The position numbers and the translations under genes are program-made. The notes under the pieces were generated by a model, which was not told the DNA's origin, made no database searches, and saw nothing but the letters and a program-made list of their open reading frames with translations. A stretch of 64,000 nt of DNA. Source: Gordonia mangrovi. GTDB lineage: Bacteria; Actinomycetota; Actinomycetes; Mycobacteriales; Mycobacteriaceae. The stretch is taken from NCBI RefSeq assembly GCF_024734075.1, contig NZ_CP102850.1, forward strand, positions 62,001-126,000. The letters run 5' to 3'. Positions 1-7,893 of this stretch are shown here, in pieces (within the stretch, counting starts at the first letter, position 1; every line of letters starts with the position of its first letter).

Positions 1-355
1 AACCCACTTCGTGACCGTGGGTGCTCGCGACGACACGGTGTGCCCCCGCTCGCCGCATCGCGGGCGCAAGTGTGGCCAACGGCGCGGCGGCACCGAACCA
101 GACCGTCGAGATGTCGTGGGCCGCGATGAGGCGGGCGGCGCGTCGCGCCACGGCCGGGGTCGGCAACATCAACGTCGTCGGGTGACGGACCACGGTGTAG
201 GGCTGCGCGGCGTCGAACTCCTCGTGGCCCCGCCATCGTGGCGCGTAGACCACCACCTCGTCGGGCGGCAGCAGATCCACCAGATTCTGCAGATACGACT
301 GGATTCCGCCCGGCCGAGGCGGGAAATCGTTGGTCACCAACAAGGTCCGGCGCAT
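1..355 (-). CDS. pimB: Phosphatidylinositol mannoside mannosyltransferase PimB', N-terminal part
   Basis: The first 118 residues of a GT4-family, GT-B fold glycosyltransferase are present; the gene runs off the left edge of the window. The start MRRTLLVTNDFPPRPGGIQS is typical of the family, with the glycine-rich nucleotide-sugar loop at residues 12-18. By family and gene order this is the orthologue of Rv2188c, which adds the second mannose to PIM1 on the cytoplasmic face of the membrane, using GDP-mannose, on the way to PIMs, lipomannan and lipoarabinomannan. Its ATG shares one base with the TGA of the lipoprotein gene upstream (TGATG), so translation is probably coupled. GT4 enzymes are hard to tell apart on a partial sequence; gene order is what favours PimB'. 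Confidence 0.85.
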   Translation of the reverse strand, partial: MRRTLLVTNDFPPRPGGIQSYLQNLVDLLPPDEVVVYAPRWRGHEEFDAAQPYTVVRHPTTLMLPTPAVARRAARLIAAHDISTVWFGAAAPLATLAPAMRRAGAHRVVASTHGHEVG

Positions 356-1899
356 CAGCGCACCTGCGTGGTCAGCCAGCGTCGCCACCCCGCGACGAGT
401 TCGGCACGGGAGATCCCCAGTGCGTCCGCGATCGCCTCACCCTGACGTGCCGGGTCGTCGGTGGCCGCGACGCCGAGGTAGAGCTCGCGCAGCCGGTCCT
501 CGCCGAAGCGGTCGGCAACGTAGGCAGCCACCGACCACGCGGACTGATACGCGATCCGCGCCGTGTCGGAGTCGACAGCGAAGTCGGCGTCGGCAGGCAG
601 ATCGGTGGGGAGTTGACCGGCGTCGACCGCGACCGCGAGATCGGGTGCGGCATCGGCGAACCGCACATATGTCCCCTTGCGCCCGACATATTCCGGCACC
701 CCTTCGGTGATCCACAGCGGCGCGCCCGCCGCGGTGACGACACGCGCCGCGACATGTGTCAGCTCATGGCGCAACACCACGCCGAGGGCGGCGGCGGAGA
801 ACCGTGCGGCACTCGGTGTGAGAACCACCCGCTGACCCACCGCCACATCGTCGTCGCTGTCGACACGACTGTAGACGGTCGCCGCGGCGGCTGCGGCGAC
901 GTCGGTCCCGGCGCTGCGCGCCAGCGCGGAGAACTCGGCCGGGCGCGCCGTCGCCACCAGCACCGCCCGGCGCGGCCAGTCGTCGCCCCAGAACGCCGTC
1001 ACCGCGTCGACCGACCCGGGGACGAGTTCACGTGCGCGCTCGACCACCACAGCGGTGTCCGGATACGAGGCGATCACCGACGTGCCGCCCGCTGTCGACA
1101 CGTCGGTGGCCCCGAGGCCCGGCAGATCCCACAACTGGGTGGGCGCCGGATCGCCACCGATCGCCGACGCATCGCCGACCACCGTCCAGTCATCGCCGTA
1201 ACGCGCCATCACCAGCTGCATGTCCACGACGACGTCCGGTTCGTCGACTCCCGGGGTGCTCGCGCCGCCGAGCGCATAGCGCAGTTCGATCGGCGCCACC
1301 CAGGAGTCCGAACTCCCCTGCTCGTCGAGTCGCTGCTGAAGGTCGGGCGGCACCAGGATCTCGGCTTCGGTGGTGGGGGCGACCTGGTACCGGAAGTCGT
1401 CGAGGCGCAGCGCAGTACCCCGCGGCGGAACCGGCGCCGACGTGGTGGGCGACCCGCTCGGTCGTGCGATGCGGGAGCGGGACGGGGAACTCGGCGCGCG
1501 GGAGGCGGTCGCCGGGGTGGTCGGCGTGGTCGACCGCGAAGCGGCCTCCGCGCGCACCGCGCTCCCGGAGAAATTGACCGCGGTGTCCCGCATCCGGGCG
1601 CGGAATGCTGGCGCAGTGGCCGCATCGAGGAGAGCGTCCACACGATTCGCGTCACCGTCGCGCAGAGCCGTGCTGAGTTCGTCGAGGGTTCGTTGCACGC
1701 CGCTCGCGCGTTGTTGTTCGTAGACGTTGACCGGCGTCGTGGTGGTCGTCGCGCGGCTCGATGACGATGACGCCGCCGGTTCGACCGGGGATGCACAACC
1801 GGCCACCACCGCGGCGAGCATGATGGCGGCCAGCGCCGTGATACCGGCCCCGCGACGGGCCGGAGCCCGCCGACGCGTGTCGTCGCCGATCACCGGCAT
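355..1899 (-). CDS. Putative lipoprotein with peptidase MA-like zinc protease domain
   Basis: A 514-residue protein with a signal peptide and lipobox ending VAGC at Cys35, so it is predicted to be lipid-anchored outside the membrane. A Ser/Thr/Pro-rich stretch (about residues 40-60 and 120-160) forms a linker. The C-terminal part has HELTH at 378-382 followed by WITEG with Glu399, the layout of gluzincin zinc peptidases (peptidase MA-like family). Substrate is unknown. It sits where Rv2189c lies in M. tuberculosis, between ripC and pimB', 20 bases after the RipC-like gene and overlapping pimB' by one base, so it is probably in an operon with both. The function is a family-level inference from the motif; a role in envelope maturation is suggested only by neighbours. 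Confidence 0.75.
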   Translation of the reverse strand: MPVIGDDTRRRAPARRGAGITALAAIMLAAVVAGCASPVEPAASSSSSRATTTTTPVNVYEQQRASGVQRTLDELSTALRDGDANRVDALLDAATAPAFRARMRDTAVNFSGSAVRAEAASRSTTPTTPATASRAPSSPSRSRIARPSGSPTTSAPVPPRGTALRLDDFRYQVAPTTEAEILVPPDLQQRLDEQGSSDSWVAPIELRYALGGASTPGVDEPDVVVDMQLVMARYGDDWTVVGDASAIGGDPAPTQLWDLPGLGATDVSTAGGTSVIASYPDTAVVVERARELVPGSVDAVTAFWGDDWPRRAVLVATARPAEFSALARSAGTDVAAAAAATVYSRVDSDDDVAVGQRVVLTPSAARFSAAALGVVLRHELTHVAARVVTAAGAPLWITEGVPEYVGRKGTYVRFADAAPDLAVAVDAGQLPTDLPADADFAVDSDTARIAYQSAWSVAAYVADRFGEDRLRELYLGVAATDDPARQGEAIADALGISRAELVAGWRRWLTTQVR

Positions 1900-1919
1900 C
1901 CGTCCGTCGGTGTCGTCAC

Positions 1920-3050
1920 TCAGTACCGACGGGCGGTGTTGTACGGGCCGGCCTCGTCGATGGGCACGACCTTCACCGGCACGCCGAACGTCGAGGCGTG
2001 GATCACGTAGCCGTCGCCGACGTACATACCCACGTGATGGGCGTCCGAGTAATAGATGATCAGGTCACCGGGCTTCAGGTTCTGTCGATCGACGTGCTGA
2101 CCCGCCCCGCTCTGCGCCTGGCTCGACCGGGGCAGGGTCATCCCGGCCTGCCGATAGGCCCACACCATCAGACCCGAGCAGTCGAAGGAGCTGGGCCCGG
2201 TCGCACCCCACACGTACGGGTCACCGATCCGGGTGAGCGCAGCCTGCACGGCGATGAGAGCCGACGAGGTCCCCTTCGGGACGAGCCGGGGGTCGAAGTC
2301 GAAATCGGGTCCCCGCAGGGCGGCGAGCTGCTTGCCGGTCATCGATTCGTAGACGGCTCGGATCTGCACTGCCTGCAGCTGCAGATTCGCCTGTTCGGCC
2401 TGTAGTTCCCCGCGGGTCTTCTCCGCCGCCGCCACCGCGGCGGTCGCGTCGGCCGCGGTCTTGTCCGCCGCGGCCTTGGCCTCGGTGGTCTTGGCGCGGG
2501 CGTTCTTCAGGCCCTGGAGATCCGCCGCGGACTGTCGTGAGATGAGCTCCAGACCGGACATCTGGTCGAGCAGGGCCTGCGGGGAGTCACTGACCAGGAC
2601 GGCGTAGAGCCGATTCACCCGGGCGCCTTTGTAGCTGGCACGTACCACCGAGTCGACGCGCGTCTGATAGTTCTCCAGGCGCTGCTGTGTGGAGGCTAGT
2701 GTCCGATCCGCCGCGACCGACGCCTCCCTCGCCTGGGCCACGATGCGTCGTTGCTTGTCGTATTCGATCTGCGCGTTGTGCATCGCCTCGGCCGACTTCT
2801 CGGCGTCGTCGCTCAGCTTCTGGTATTCGGTGAGGAGCTGGTCAGGAGTGCGAACCGGGGCAGCCGACGCAGTACCGACCTGCAGGGCAGCACCCAACTG
2901 CCCGAACACCATTGCCAGCGCGAGGACCGCCGTGCCGAGCAATACCGGCACGGGTCGTCTGTCTGCCGCATGCCGTCCCGAAACCACGGCTGTCACCTGT
3001 TCACCACCATTTCCCCCACATCGCCGGAGAAGCCGCCGCGACTGCGGCAA
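1920..3050 (-). CDS. ripC: Secreted NlpC/P60 peptidoglycan endopeptidase, RipC-like
   Basis: A 376-residue secreted protein: signal peptide ending near ASAAP (residues 60-65), a long Ala/Glu/Lys-rich coiled coil (about 70-235), and a C-terminal NlpC/P60 domain with catalytic Cys291 (FDCSGL), His339 (HVGMYVG) and His351. The family cleaves the D-Glu to meso-DAP bond in peptidoglycan stems. Layout and position match Rv2190c (RipC), whose coiled coil receives activation from FtsEX. The ORF opens at an ATG at 3050, but a GTG at 2996 (residue 19) is preceded by a GGTGGTGA stretch and is an alternative start. The next gene upstream is a second NlpC/P60 gene, separated from it by a hairpin terminator, so expression may be partly independent. 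Confidence 0.88.
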   Translation of the reverse strand: MPQSRRLLRRCGGNGGEQVTAVVSGRHAADRRPVPVLLGTAVLALAMVFGQLGAALQVGTASAAPVRTPDQLLTEYQKLSDDAEKSAEAMHNAQIEYDKQRRIVAQAREASVAADRTLASTQQRLENYQTRVDSVVRASYKGARVNRLYAVLVSDSPQALLDQMSGLELISRQSAADLQGLKNARAKTTEAKAAADKTAADATAAVAAAEKTRGELQAEQANLQLQAVQIRAVYESMTGKQLAALRGPDFDFDPRLVPKGTSSALIAVQAALTRIGDPYVWGATGPSSFDCSGLMVWAYRQAGMTLPRSSQAQSGAGQHVDRQNLKPGDLIIYYSDAHHVGMYVGDGYVIHASTFGVPVKVVPIDEAGPYNTARRY

Positions 3051-3067
3051 CCACCGCCCGGGCGATG

Positions 3068-3105
3068 TGTCGGGCGGATCACGTGCTCACGTGATCCGCC
3101 CGACA
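3068..3105 (-). terminator. 18-bp perfect hairpin between the two NlpC/P60 genes
   Basis: Two 18-base arms (3068-3085 and 3088-3105) are perfect reverse complements around a 2-base centre, 27 bases past the stop of the upstream NlpC/P60 gene. There is no U-tract on the minus strand, as is common for actinobacterial terminators. It probably ends or attenuates transcription from the riboswitch-controlled gene before the RipC-like gene. Confidence 0.7.
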
Positions 3106-3131
3106 AAACTCACATCGTGCTGCGACTGCGC

Positions 3132-3839
3132 TCAGTAACGACGGATTCCGGTCAGCGACCAGTCGCCGACGTTGTCCTTCTTCACCGGGGTGCCGTAGGT
3201 CGACGAGTGCACGAACTTGCCGTTGCCCGCGTAGATTCCGGCGTGGCCGCCGCCGTTGAAGATCAGCACGTCGCCTGGCTTGGCCTGGGCGATCGAGGCG
3301 ACCGGGGTGCCTCCGCCGAGCTGTCCGTAGCTGTCGCGAGGAATGGTCTTGCCGGCCTTTTTGTAGGACCAGTAGACGAGGCCCGAGCAGTCGAACGCGT
3401 TGGGCCCGGCAGCGCCGTAGGAATACGGCGAACCGATCTTGCTCTCGGCGTTGCTGACGGCCTTCTGTGCCACGGTCGGCTGCACGCCGAGGATTCCGCC
3501 GCCGCCACCCTTGGGCCGGAACTGCTGCGGGATCTGGTCGTTGTTGAGACCCGGGACCGTGAAGGTGCCGATGTTCGGGATCTCGACACTGGCGCCCGGG
3601 GACTTGGCGACCGGGGTGGCCGCCGGCGCAGCGGCCTGAGGCTCCTGGAATTGCTGGGGGATCTGCTTGCTGTCGACCCCAGGAAGTTCAAAATTGCCGA
3701 TGTTCGGCACGTGCACGGGCGCCGCGAGCGCGGGACCTGCCGCAGCGGCGAGTGAGCCGACGGTGATCGACCCGGCCACAACCGCGCGCTTGGCCACCTT
3801 GCTACCCCGGTTGGGCTGCTCCAAACGATGTTTCGCCAC
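3132..3839 (-). CDS. Secreted NlpC/P60 peptidoglycan hydrolase under c-di-AMP riboswitch
   Basis: A GTG start at 3839 was chosen because AAGGAG lies at 3850-3855 and the 235-residue product then opens with a clean signal peptide (cleavage near ALAAP, residue 40). An upstream ATG would run through the riboswitch. The mature protein has two copies of a 21-residue motif, at 44-64 and 87-107, sharing PNIG..F..PG......QIPQQF, then a Gly-rich linker and a C-terminal NlpC/P60 domain with Cys151 (FDCSGL), His199 (GHAGIYAG) and His211. It is predicted to cut peptide stems in peptidoglycan outside the cell. No coiled coil is present, unlike its RipC-like neighbour. The short-repeat linker may bind the wall or regulate the enzyme; that is a guess. 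Confidence 0.85.
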   Translation of the reverse strand: MAKHRLEQPNRGSKVAKRAVVAGSITVGSLAAAAGPALAAPVHVPNIGNFELPGVDSKQIPQQFQEPQAAAPAATPVAKSPGASVEIPNIGTFTVPGLNNDQIPQQFRPKGGGGGILGVQPTVAQKAVSNAESKIGSPYSYGAAGPNAFDCSGLVYWSYKKAGKTIPRDSYGQLGGGTPVASIAQAKPGDVLIFNGGGHAGIYAGNGKFVHSSTYGTPVKKDNVGDWSLTGIRRY

Positions 3840-3860
3840 GAAGCGACTTCTCCTTGCTCT

Positions 3861-4025
3861 CCCTTCGACCGCCGACCGGGTTAGCTGTCGGATTCGGGCC
3901 GGAAGACTGGCCCTACGCGCGGACCGACGACACACAACGTCGCCGGGCATGCGCGATTCACCCCAATTCGGATCGCTCCGAAACTGATGGTTCCCCGGTT
4001 CGCCCAGAGGGCGATTGAGCGGTGA
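3861..4025 (-). promoter_or_regulatory. Cyclic-di-AMP riboswitch (ydaO-yuaA type)
   Basis: Reading the minus strand, the leader contains the conserved blocks of the ydaO family in order: GGGCGAACCGGGGAACCA near 4007-3990, GGGGTGAATC near 3964-3955, and CCGACAGCTAACCCGGTCGG near 3891-3872. The 3' block ends about 20 bases before the ribosome-binding region of the NlpC/P60 gene starting at 3839. In Actinobacteria this RNA class is known upstream of cell-wall hydrolase and resuscitation-factor genes and responds to c-di-AMP. The exact boundaries are approximate. Confidence 0.9.
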
Positions 4026-4138
4026 CCAATCCAGACCACTCCTGTTGGAGCGGGACGCTCTGAAAGGTCTCGGAAAGGTTACGAAATCGGATGCGGGTCT
4101 GTCCACCGATGGTCGGCGACCGCCCCGGCGCCGAATCC

Positions 4139-4423
4139 TCAGCCGGCCCGCAGGATCCGTAGCGGTCGTCCCGAAAAACCGCCGTGAGCAGTACTTTTAC
4201 CCGCCCTTGCAGATACTGCAGAGGCTCTGGTGGCCATTGCAGCATCCACGAAGACATCGATCGCGGCATCGATCGCGGCGTCTGCCGAAGGCCCCGGTTC
4301 CGTAACCTTTTCTCCACCTTGATCCACTGGGTTTTCGCAGTTGGGAGCATCGAACAGCACCTGCATCATGCATCCGTCGCAAGCGACCGGACGACCCGGG
4401 CAGGACTGGCAGTCAACGTACAT
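4139..4423 (-). CDS. Small cysteine-rich protein of unknown function
   Basis: A 94-residue protein. The ATG at 4423 has GGAG eight bases upstream, so this start is preferred over an in-frame ATG six codons earlier. The N-terminus carries Cys5, Cys8, Cys15, Cys18 and Cys29, in the pattern CxxC-x6-CxxC, which looks like a small metal or Fe-S binding knuckle. The middle has an Asp/Ala-rich helix (about 45-65) and the tail is basic. There is no signal peptide, so it should be cytoplasmic. It lies directly upstream of the riboswitch and the two cell-wall hydrolases on the same strand, and is divergent from the exonuclease gene. I recall similar small CxxC proteins beside NlpC/P60 genes in other Actinobacteria, but cannot name a function. 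Confidence 0.65.
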   Translation of the reverse strand: MYVDCQSCPGRPVACDGCMMQVLFDAPNCENPVDQGGEKVTEPGPSADAAIDAAIDVFVDAAMATRASAVSARAGKSTAHGGFSGRPLRILRAG

Positions 4424-4620
4424 CTGTGATCTCCATCTCACTTGAGTGCTGTCGGGGTGTCGACGCGTGCCGAAGCGGACTCCGACACGATTCGCCGCTT
4501 GCGGAGAAGCCTAGGAACGACCACCGACAGACTCCGTCCGCAGGACACGAAACCCACCCTTCCCGCCTGTCACACCAGTATCTGTCGTTGCATCGAACTA
4601 GTGTTCGTCTGGTGGGTGTG

Positions 4621-6372
4621 ATGGCGATGGACGACGGACAACTCACCTTCGCCGATCTGGATGGTGACGGTGGGCCCGAGGACGACGGTTTCGACCGGTC
4701 GTTGTTCGACACCACGATGGTCGTCGTCGACCTCGAGACCACGGGCGGCAGTGCGAGCGGGGACCAGATCACCGAGATCGGCGCGGTGAAGATCCGCGGC
4801 GGTGAGGTGATCGGCGAGTTCGCCACCCTTGTCGACCCCGGATGTCCGATCCCGCCGAAGATCGTCACACTCACCGGCATCACCGAGGCCATGGTCGCCG
4901 ACGCACCCATGATCGGCGAGGTGCTCACCTCATTCGTCGAGTTCGCCCGCGGCGCGATCCTGGTGGCACACAACGCCCGCTTCGACATGGGCTTCCTGCG
5001 TACCAATGCCCGCCGCCTCGACATCGAGTGGCCATTCCACGCCAGCTTGTGCACCGTCACGTTGGCTCGCCGCATCCTGTCCCGGGAGGAGGCCCCGTCG
5101 GTGCGGCTGTCCGCGCTGGCCGACCTGTTCGACGTATCGGTACGGCCCACACACCGCGCGCTCGACGACGCCCGGGCAACCGTCGAAGTGCTCCACCATC
5201 TGCTCGAACGGGTCGGCAACCAAGGGGTCGGGACCTACCGCGAGCTGACCGCATATCTGCCTCGGACCAACCCACGCCTACGCGCCAAACGGTCGATGGC
5301 CCACGGCCTGCCTGCACGGCCCGGGGTGTACCTGTTCCGCGGGCCGTCCGACGAGGTGCTCTATGTGGGTACTGCGATTGATCTGCGCCGGCGCGTGTCG
5401 TCGTACTTCACCGGCAACGATCCGCGACCGCGGATCAGCGAGATGGTCGACCTGGCAACGAGGGTCGATCACGTCGAATGCGCCCACGGGCTGGAGGCCG
5501 GCGTCCGTGAACTACGTCTGCTCGCCGCGCACGCACCGGCCTACAACCGCCGGTCCACGCAACCCCATCGCGGGTGGTGGGTGGTGCTGACCGCCGAGCG
5601 GTTTCCACGGCTGAAGGTGTCCCGCACCCCCACCGACGACAGCATCGGCCCCATCGGCAATCGCACGACCGCCGCCACCATTGCCGACATGGTCGCCCAG
5701 GCCGCCGGTCTGCGTAGTTGCACGACCCGCTCCGGGTCCGCGTCACACCACTGGTGCCGGTCGGAGGCGGTCGGCGGGCCACGCATCGGAGGCTGCCACG
5801 CCGCTTCCGACCGGCCCCTGACCCTCCCCGACTATCTGCCACGGGCATCGGCTGTCCGCGAACTGATGATCGGCGACTCCGACGTGGTGCTGCGCACACT
5901 CACCGATCGGCTGGCGCACCTGTCCGAGATGCAGATGTTCGAGAGCGCCGCCCGTCACCGCGACCGGCTGTCGGCGACCATCGACCTGCTGGCGCGATGC
6001 CAGCGACTGTCGGCGCTGAGCCGGATCGCCGAACTGGTGGTGGCCCGGCCGGACAATCATCACGGTTGGGAGCTGGCGGTGATCCGGCACGGGCGTCTCG
6101 CCGGGGCCGGCGTCGCCCGGCGCGGCGTGGCGCCGATGCCGGTGGTCGACACCCTCGTGGCGGCCGCCGAGACGGTGCTGCCGGGCGTCGGACCGCTCTT
6201 CGGTGCGCCCGCCGAGGAAACCGCGCTGCTCTACCGCTGGATCACCGAGCCCGGCGGGCGCATCGTCGCCGCCAGCGAGGCGTTCGCCCTACCGGGCGCG
6301 TGTGCGCAACGATGGTCGTCCTGGTCGCGCACCGCCCACGATGCACGTGAGTCGCGCCGCCGCGTCAGCTGA
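4621..6372 (+). CDS. DEDDh 3'-5' exonuclease with GIY-YIG (UvrC/Cho-like) domain
   Basis: A 583-residue two-domain nuclease, orthologous by position to Rv2191. The N-terminal DnaQ/epsilon-like exonuclease has Asp37 and Glu39 (VVVDLET), Asp122 (AHNARFD), and His178/Asp183 (HRALDDA). A GIY-YIG domain follows, with GVYLF at 235-239, YVG at 248-250 and the Arg cluster near 257, as in the N-terminal half of UvrC and in Cho. The rest lacks the UvrC EndoV and HhH domains. It probably trims and nicks DNA in repair, but the pathway is not defined. ATG 4621 or ATG 4627 may be used; the ORF stays open further upstream but without a good ribosome site. The last codons and the TGA lie inside a 25-bp repeat array. 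Confidence 0.85.
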   Translation: MAMDDGQLTFADLDGDGGPEDDGFDRSLFDTTMVVVDLETTGGSASGDQITEIGAVKIRGGEVIGEFATLVDPGCPIPPKIVTLTGITEAMVADAPMIGEVLTSFVEFARGAILVAHNARFDMGFLRTNARRLDIEWPFHASLCTVTLARRILSREEAPSVRLSALADLFDVSVRPTHRALDDARATVEVLHHLLERVGNQGVGTYRELTAYLPRTNPRLRAKRSMAHGLPARPGVYLFRGPSDEVLYVGTAIDLRRRVSSYFTGNDPRPRISEMVDLATRVDHVECAHGLEAGVRELRLLAAHAPAYNRRSTQPHRGWWVVLTAERFPRLKVSRTPTDDSIGPIGNRTTAATIADMVAQAAGLRSCTTRSGSASHHWCRSEAVGGPRIGGCHAASDRPLTLPDYLPRASAVRELMIGDSDVVLRTLTDRLAHLSEMQMFESAARHRDRLSATIDLLARCQRLSALSRIAELVVARPDNHHGWELAVIRHGRLAGAGVARRGVAPMPVVDTLVAAAETVLPGVGPLFGAPAEETALLYRWITEPGGRIVAASEAFALPGACAQRWSSWSRTAHDARESRRRVS

Positions 6373-6475
6373 CGCCTCAAACAACGCCGTCAGCTGACGC
6401 CTCAAACAACGCCGTCAGCTGACGCCTCAAACAACGCCGTCAGCTGACGCCCCGAACAATGCCGTCAGCTGACGC
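6364..6475. repeat. Five-copy 25-bp tandem repeat containing a 14-bp palindrome
   Basis: Copies begin at 6364, 6389, 6414, 6439 and 6464. The unit is a palindromic core, GTCAGCTGAC flanked by GC on both sides, plus an AT-richer stretch CTCAAACAAC. The first three units are identical, the fourth differs at two to three positions, and the fifth is only the core. The array starts inside the exonuclease gene, supplying its stop codon, and ends 26 bases before the Lrp/AsnC-domain gene. It could be a cluster of operators for a dimeric protein, or a slippage-expanded terminator. Confidence 0.95.
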
Positions 6476-6500
6476 GCGGTGCCGCACTACTGTGTCAACC

Positions 6501-6779
6501 ATGATCACCGCCATCGTCCTGATCCACGCCGACGTCCACCAGATCCCGGAGACCGCGCAGGCAGTGGCCGACATCCCCGGGGTCTCGGAGGTCTACTCGT
6601 GTGCCGGGGACGTGGATCTGATCGCGAAGATCAAGGTGCGCGATCACGACCAGATCGCCGATGTCGTCACCGGCAAGATCAATCGGCTGCCCGGGGTGAC
6701 CCACAGCGCGACGCATATCGCGTTCCGCAGCTATTCACGGTCGGATGTGGAGGGCGGGTTCTCCATCGGCGAGGAGTGA
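6501..6779 (+). CDS. Stand-alone Lrp/AsnC ligand-binding domain protein
   Basis: A 92-residue protein starting MITAIVLIHADV. It is the alpha/beta ligand-sensing domain (RAM/ACT-like) of Lrp/AsnC regulators without a DNA-binding helix-turn-helix. Such proteins form dimers or octamers that bind amino acids and can modulate full-length regulators. The start at 6501 was chosen because the family begins with this beta strand; a longer reading from 6459 would come out of the repeat array. It faces trpD, whose stop is 15 bases beyond. A link to tryptophan or other amino-acid sensing is suggested by the neighbour only. The palindrome array directly upstream is the most likely control region. Confidence 0.85.
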   Translation: MITAIVLIHADVHQIPETAQAVADIPGVSEVYSCAGDVDLIAKIKVRDHDQIADVVTGKINRLPGVTHSATHIAFRSYSRSDVEGGFSIGEE

Positions 6780-6794
6780 GCGTCCCGAGGACGG

Positions 6795-7868
6795 TCAGCG
6801 TGCGGCGGCGAGTTCGGCGCTCACCGACGCCCAGCGGTCGAGCAGCCGGGCGACCTCGCCGTTGTCGATCACCGCGGCCGCACGGGTCATCGCCGTCCGC
6901 ATGGCGTCCACCAGCTCACCGTCGGTGAGAACGGCCCGCTGTTCGAACGCGACCAGGGCGGCCGCAGCGTTGAGCAGGACCGCATCCCGCACCGGACCGC
7001 GGGTCCCGGCGAACAACTCGCGGGCGATGCCGGCGTTGACCTCGGCGTCGCCACCCTGTAGCGCGGCCAGCTCGACCCGGGCCATCCCGAGCTCTGTGGG
7101 ATCGAGTGCGAGGCGGGTGACGTGGCCGTCGACGACCTGCCACACCGTCGAGGTGGTCGTGGTGGTCAGCTCGTCGAGTCCGTCGTCACCACGCACGACG
7201 AGCGCCGATGTGCCGCGTTCGGCGAACGCCTGAGCCAGTACCGGCGCGAGGTCGGCGAAGGCACATCCGATCAGGCCACTGGACGGACGCGCCGGGTTCG
7301 TCAGTGGCCCCAGCACGTTGAACACGGTCGGGATACCGATCTGTTTGCGCGGCGGTCCGGTGAAGCGGAATGCCGGGTGGAACACCGGGGCGAAGCAGAA
7401 TCCGATGTTCACCTGCTCGACGCAGCGTGCCACCTCGTCGGGACCGAGGGTGATGTCGACACCGAGAGCCTCGAGCACGTCGGCGCCGCCGCTCTTCGAC
7501 GACGCCGCGCGATTTCCGTGCTTGACGACGGGGACGCCCGCGGCTGCCACGACCAATGACGTCATCGTCGAGATGTTCACCGTGTGCGACCGGTCCCCGC
7601 CGGTTCCCACGATGTCCACCGCCGGCCGCGCCACTTCGACCAGCGCTGCGTGCGCCAACATCGCCGAGGCCAGACCTCGTAGTTCGGCCGGGGCGGCGCC
7701 CTTCATCTTCACCCCGACACCGAACGCGGCGATCTGCGCGCCGGTCGCGGCATCACTCATGATCTCGTTCATCGCCCACGACGCCTCGTCGACGGTGAGA
7801 TCGATCCGGTCGGTGACACGTCCGAGGATCTGCGGCCAGGTGTACGCGGAAGAGTCCGTGCTGCTCAC
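6795..7868 (-). CDS. trpD: Anthranilate phosphoribosyltransferase
   Basis: A 357-residue enzyme that transfers the phosphoribosyl group of PRPP to anthranilate, the second step of tryptophan synthesis in the cytoplasm. The PRPP-binding GTGGD is at 88-92 and the anthranilate-site KHGNRA at 116-121, followed by the conserved SSKSGGADVLEALG. A GTG start at 7868 gives the usual family length; the ORF extends upstream into the neighbouring reading frame but that part has no homology to TrpD. Position matches Rv2192c. The gene 26 bases upstream on the same strand may be co-transcribed. Confidence 0.96.
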   Translation of the reverse strand: MSSTDSSAYTWPQILGRVTDRIDLTVDEASWAMNEIMSDAATGAQIAAFGVGVKMKGAAPAELRGLASAMLAHAALVEVARPAVDIVGTGGDRSHTVNISTMTSLVVAAAGVPVVKHGNRAASSKSGGADVLEALGVDITLGPDEVARCVEQVNIGFCFAPVFHPAFRFTGPPRKQIGIPTVFNVLGPLTNPARPSSGLIGCAFADLAPVLAQAFAERGTSALVVRGDDGLDELTTTTTSTVWQVVDGHVTRLALDPTELGMARVELAALQGGDAEVNAGIARELFAGTRGPVRDAVLLNAAAALVAFEQRAVLTDGELVDAMRTAMTRAAAVIDNGEVARLLDRWASVSAELAAAR

Positions 7869-7893
7869 AGAGAAAACAGTAGTGTCCCGACGA

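Noticed and set aside
238..1764. A 508-codon plus-strand ORF near the left edge
   Set aside because: It is antisense to the lipoprotein peptidase, which has a signal peptide and HELTH motif; the plus frame has no recognisable feature.
6364..6475. Possible CRISPR array
   Set aside because: The repeats are contiguous 25-bp units with no unique spacers and no cas genes nearby.
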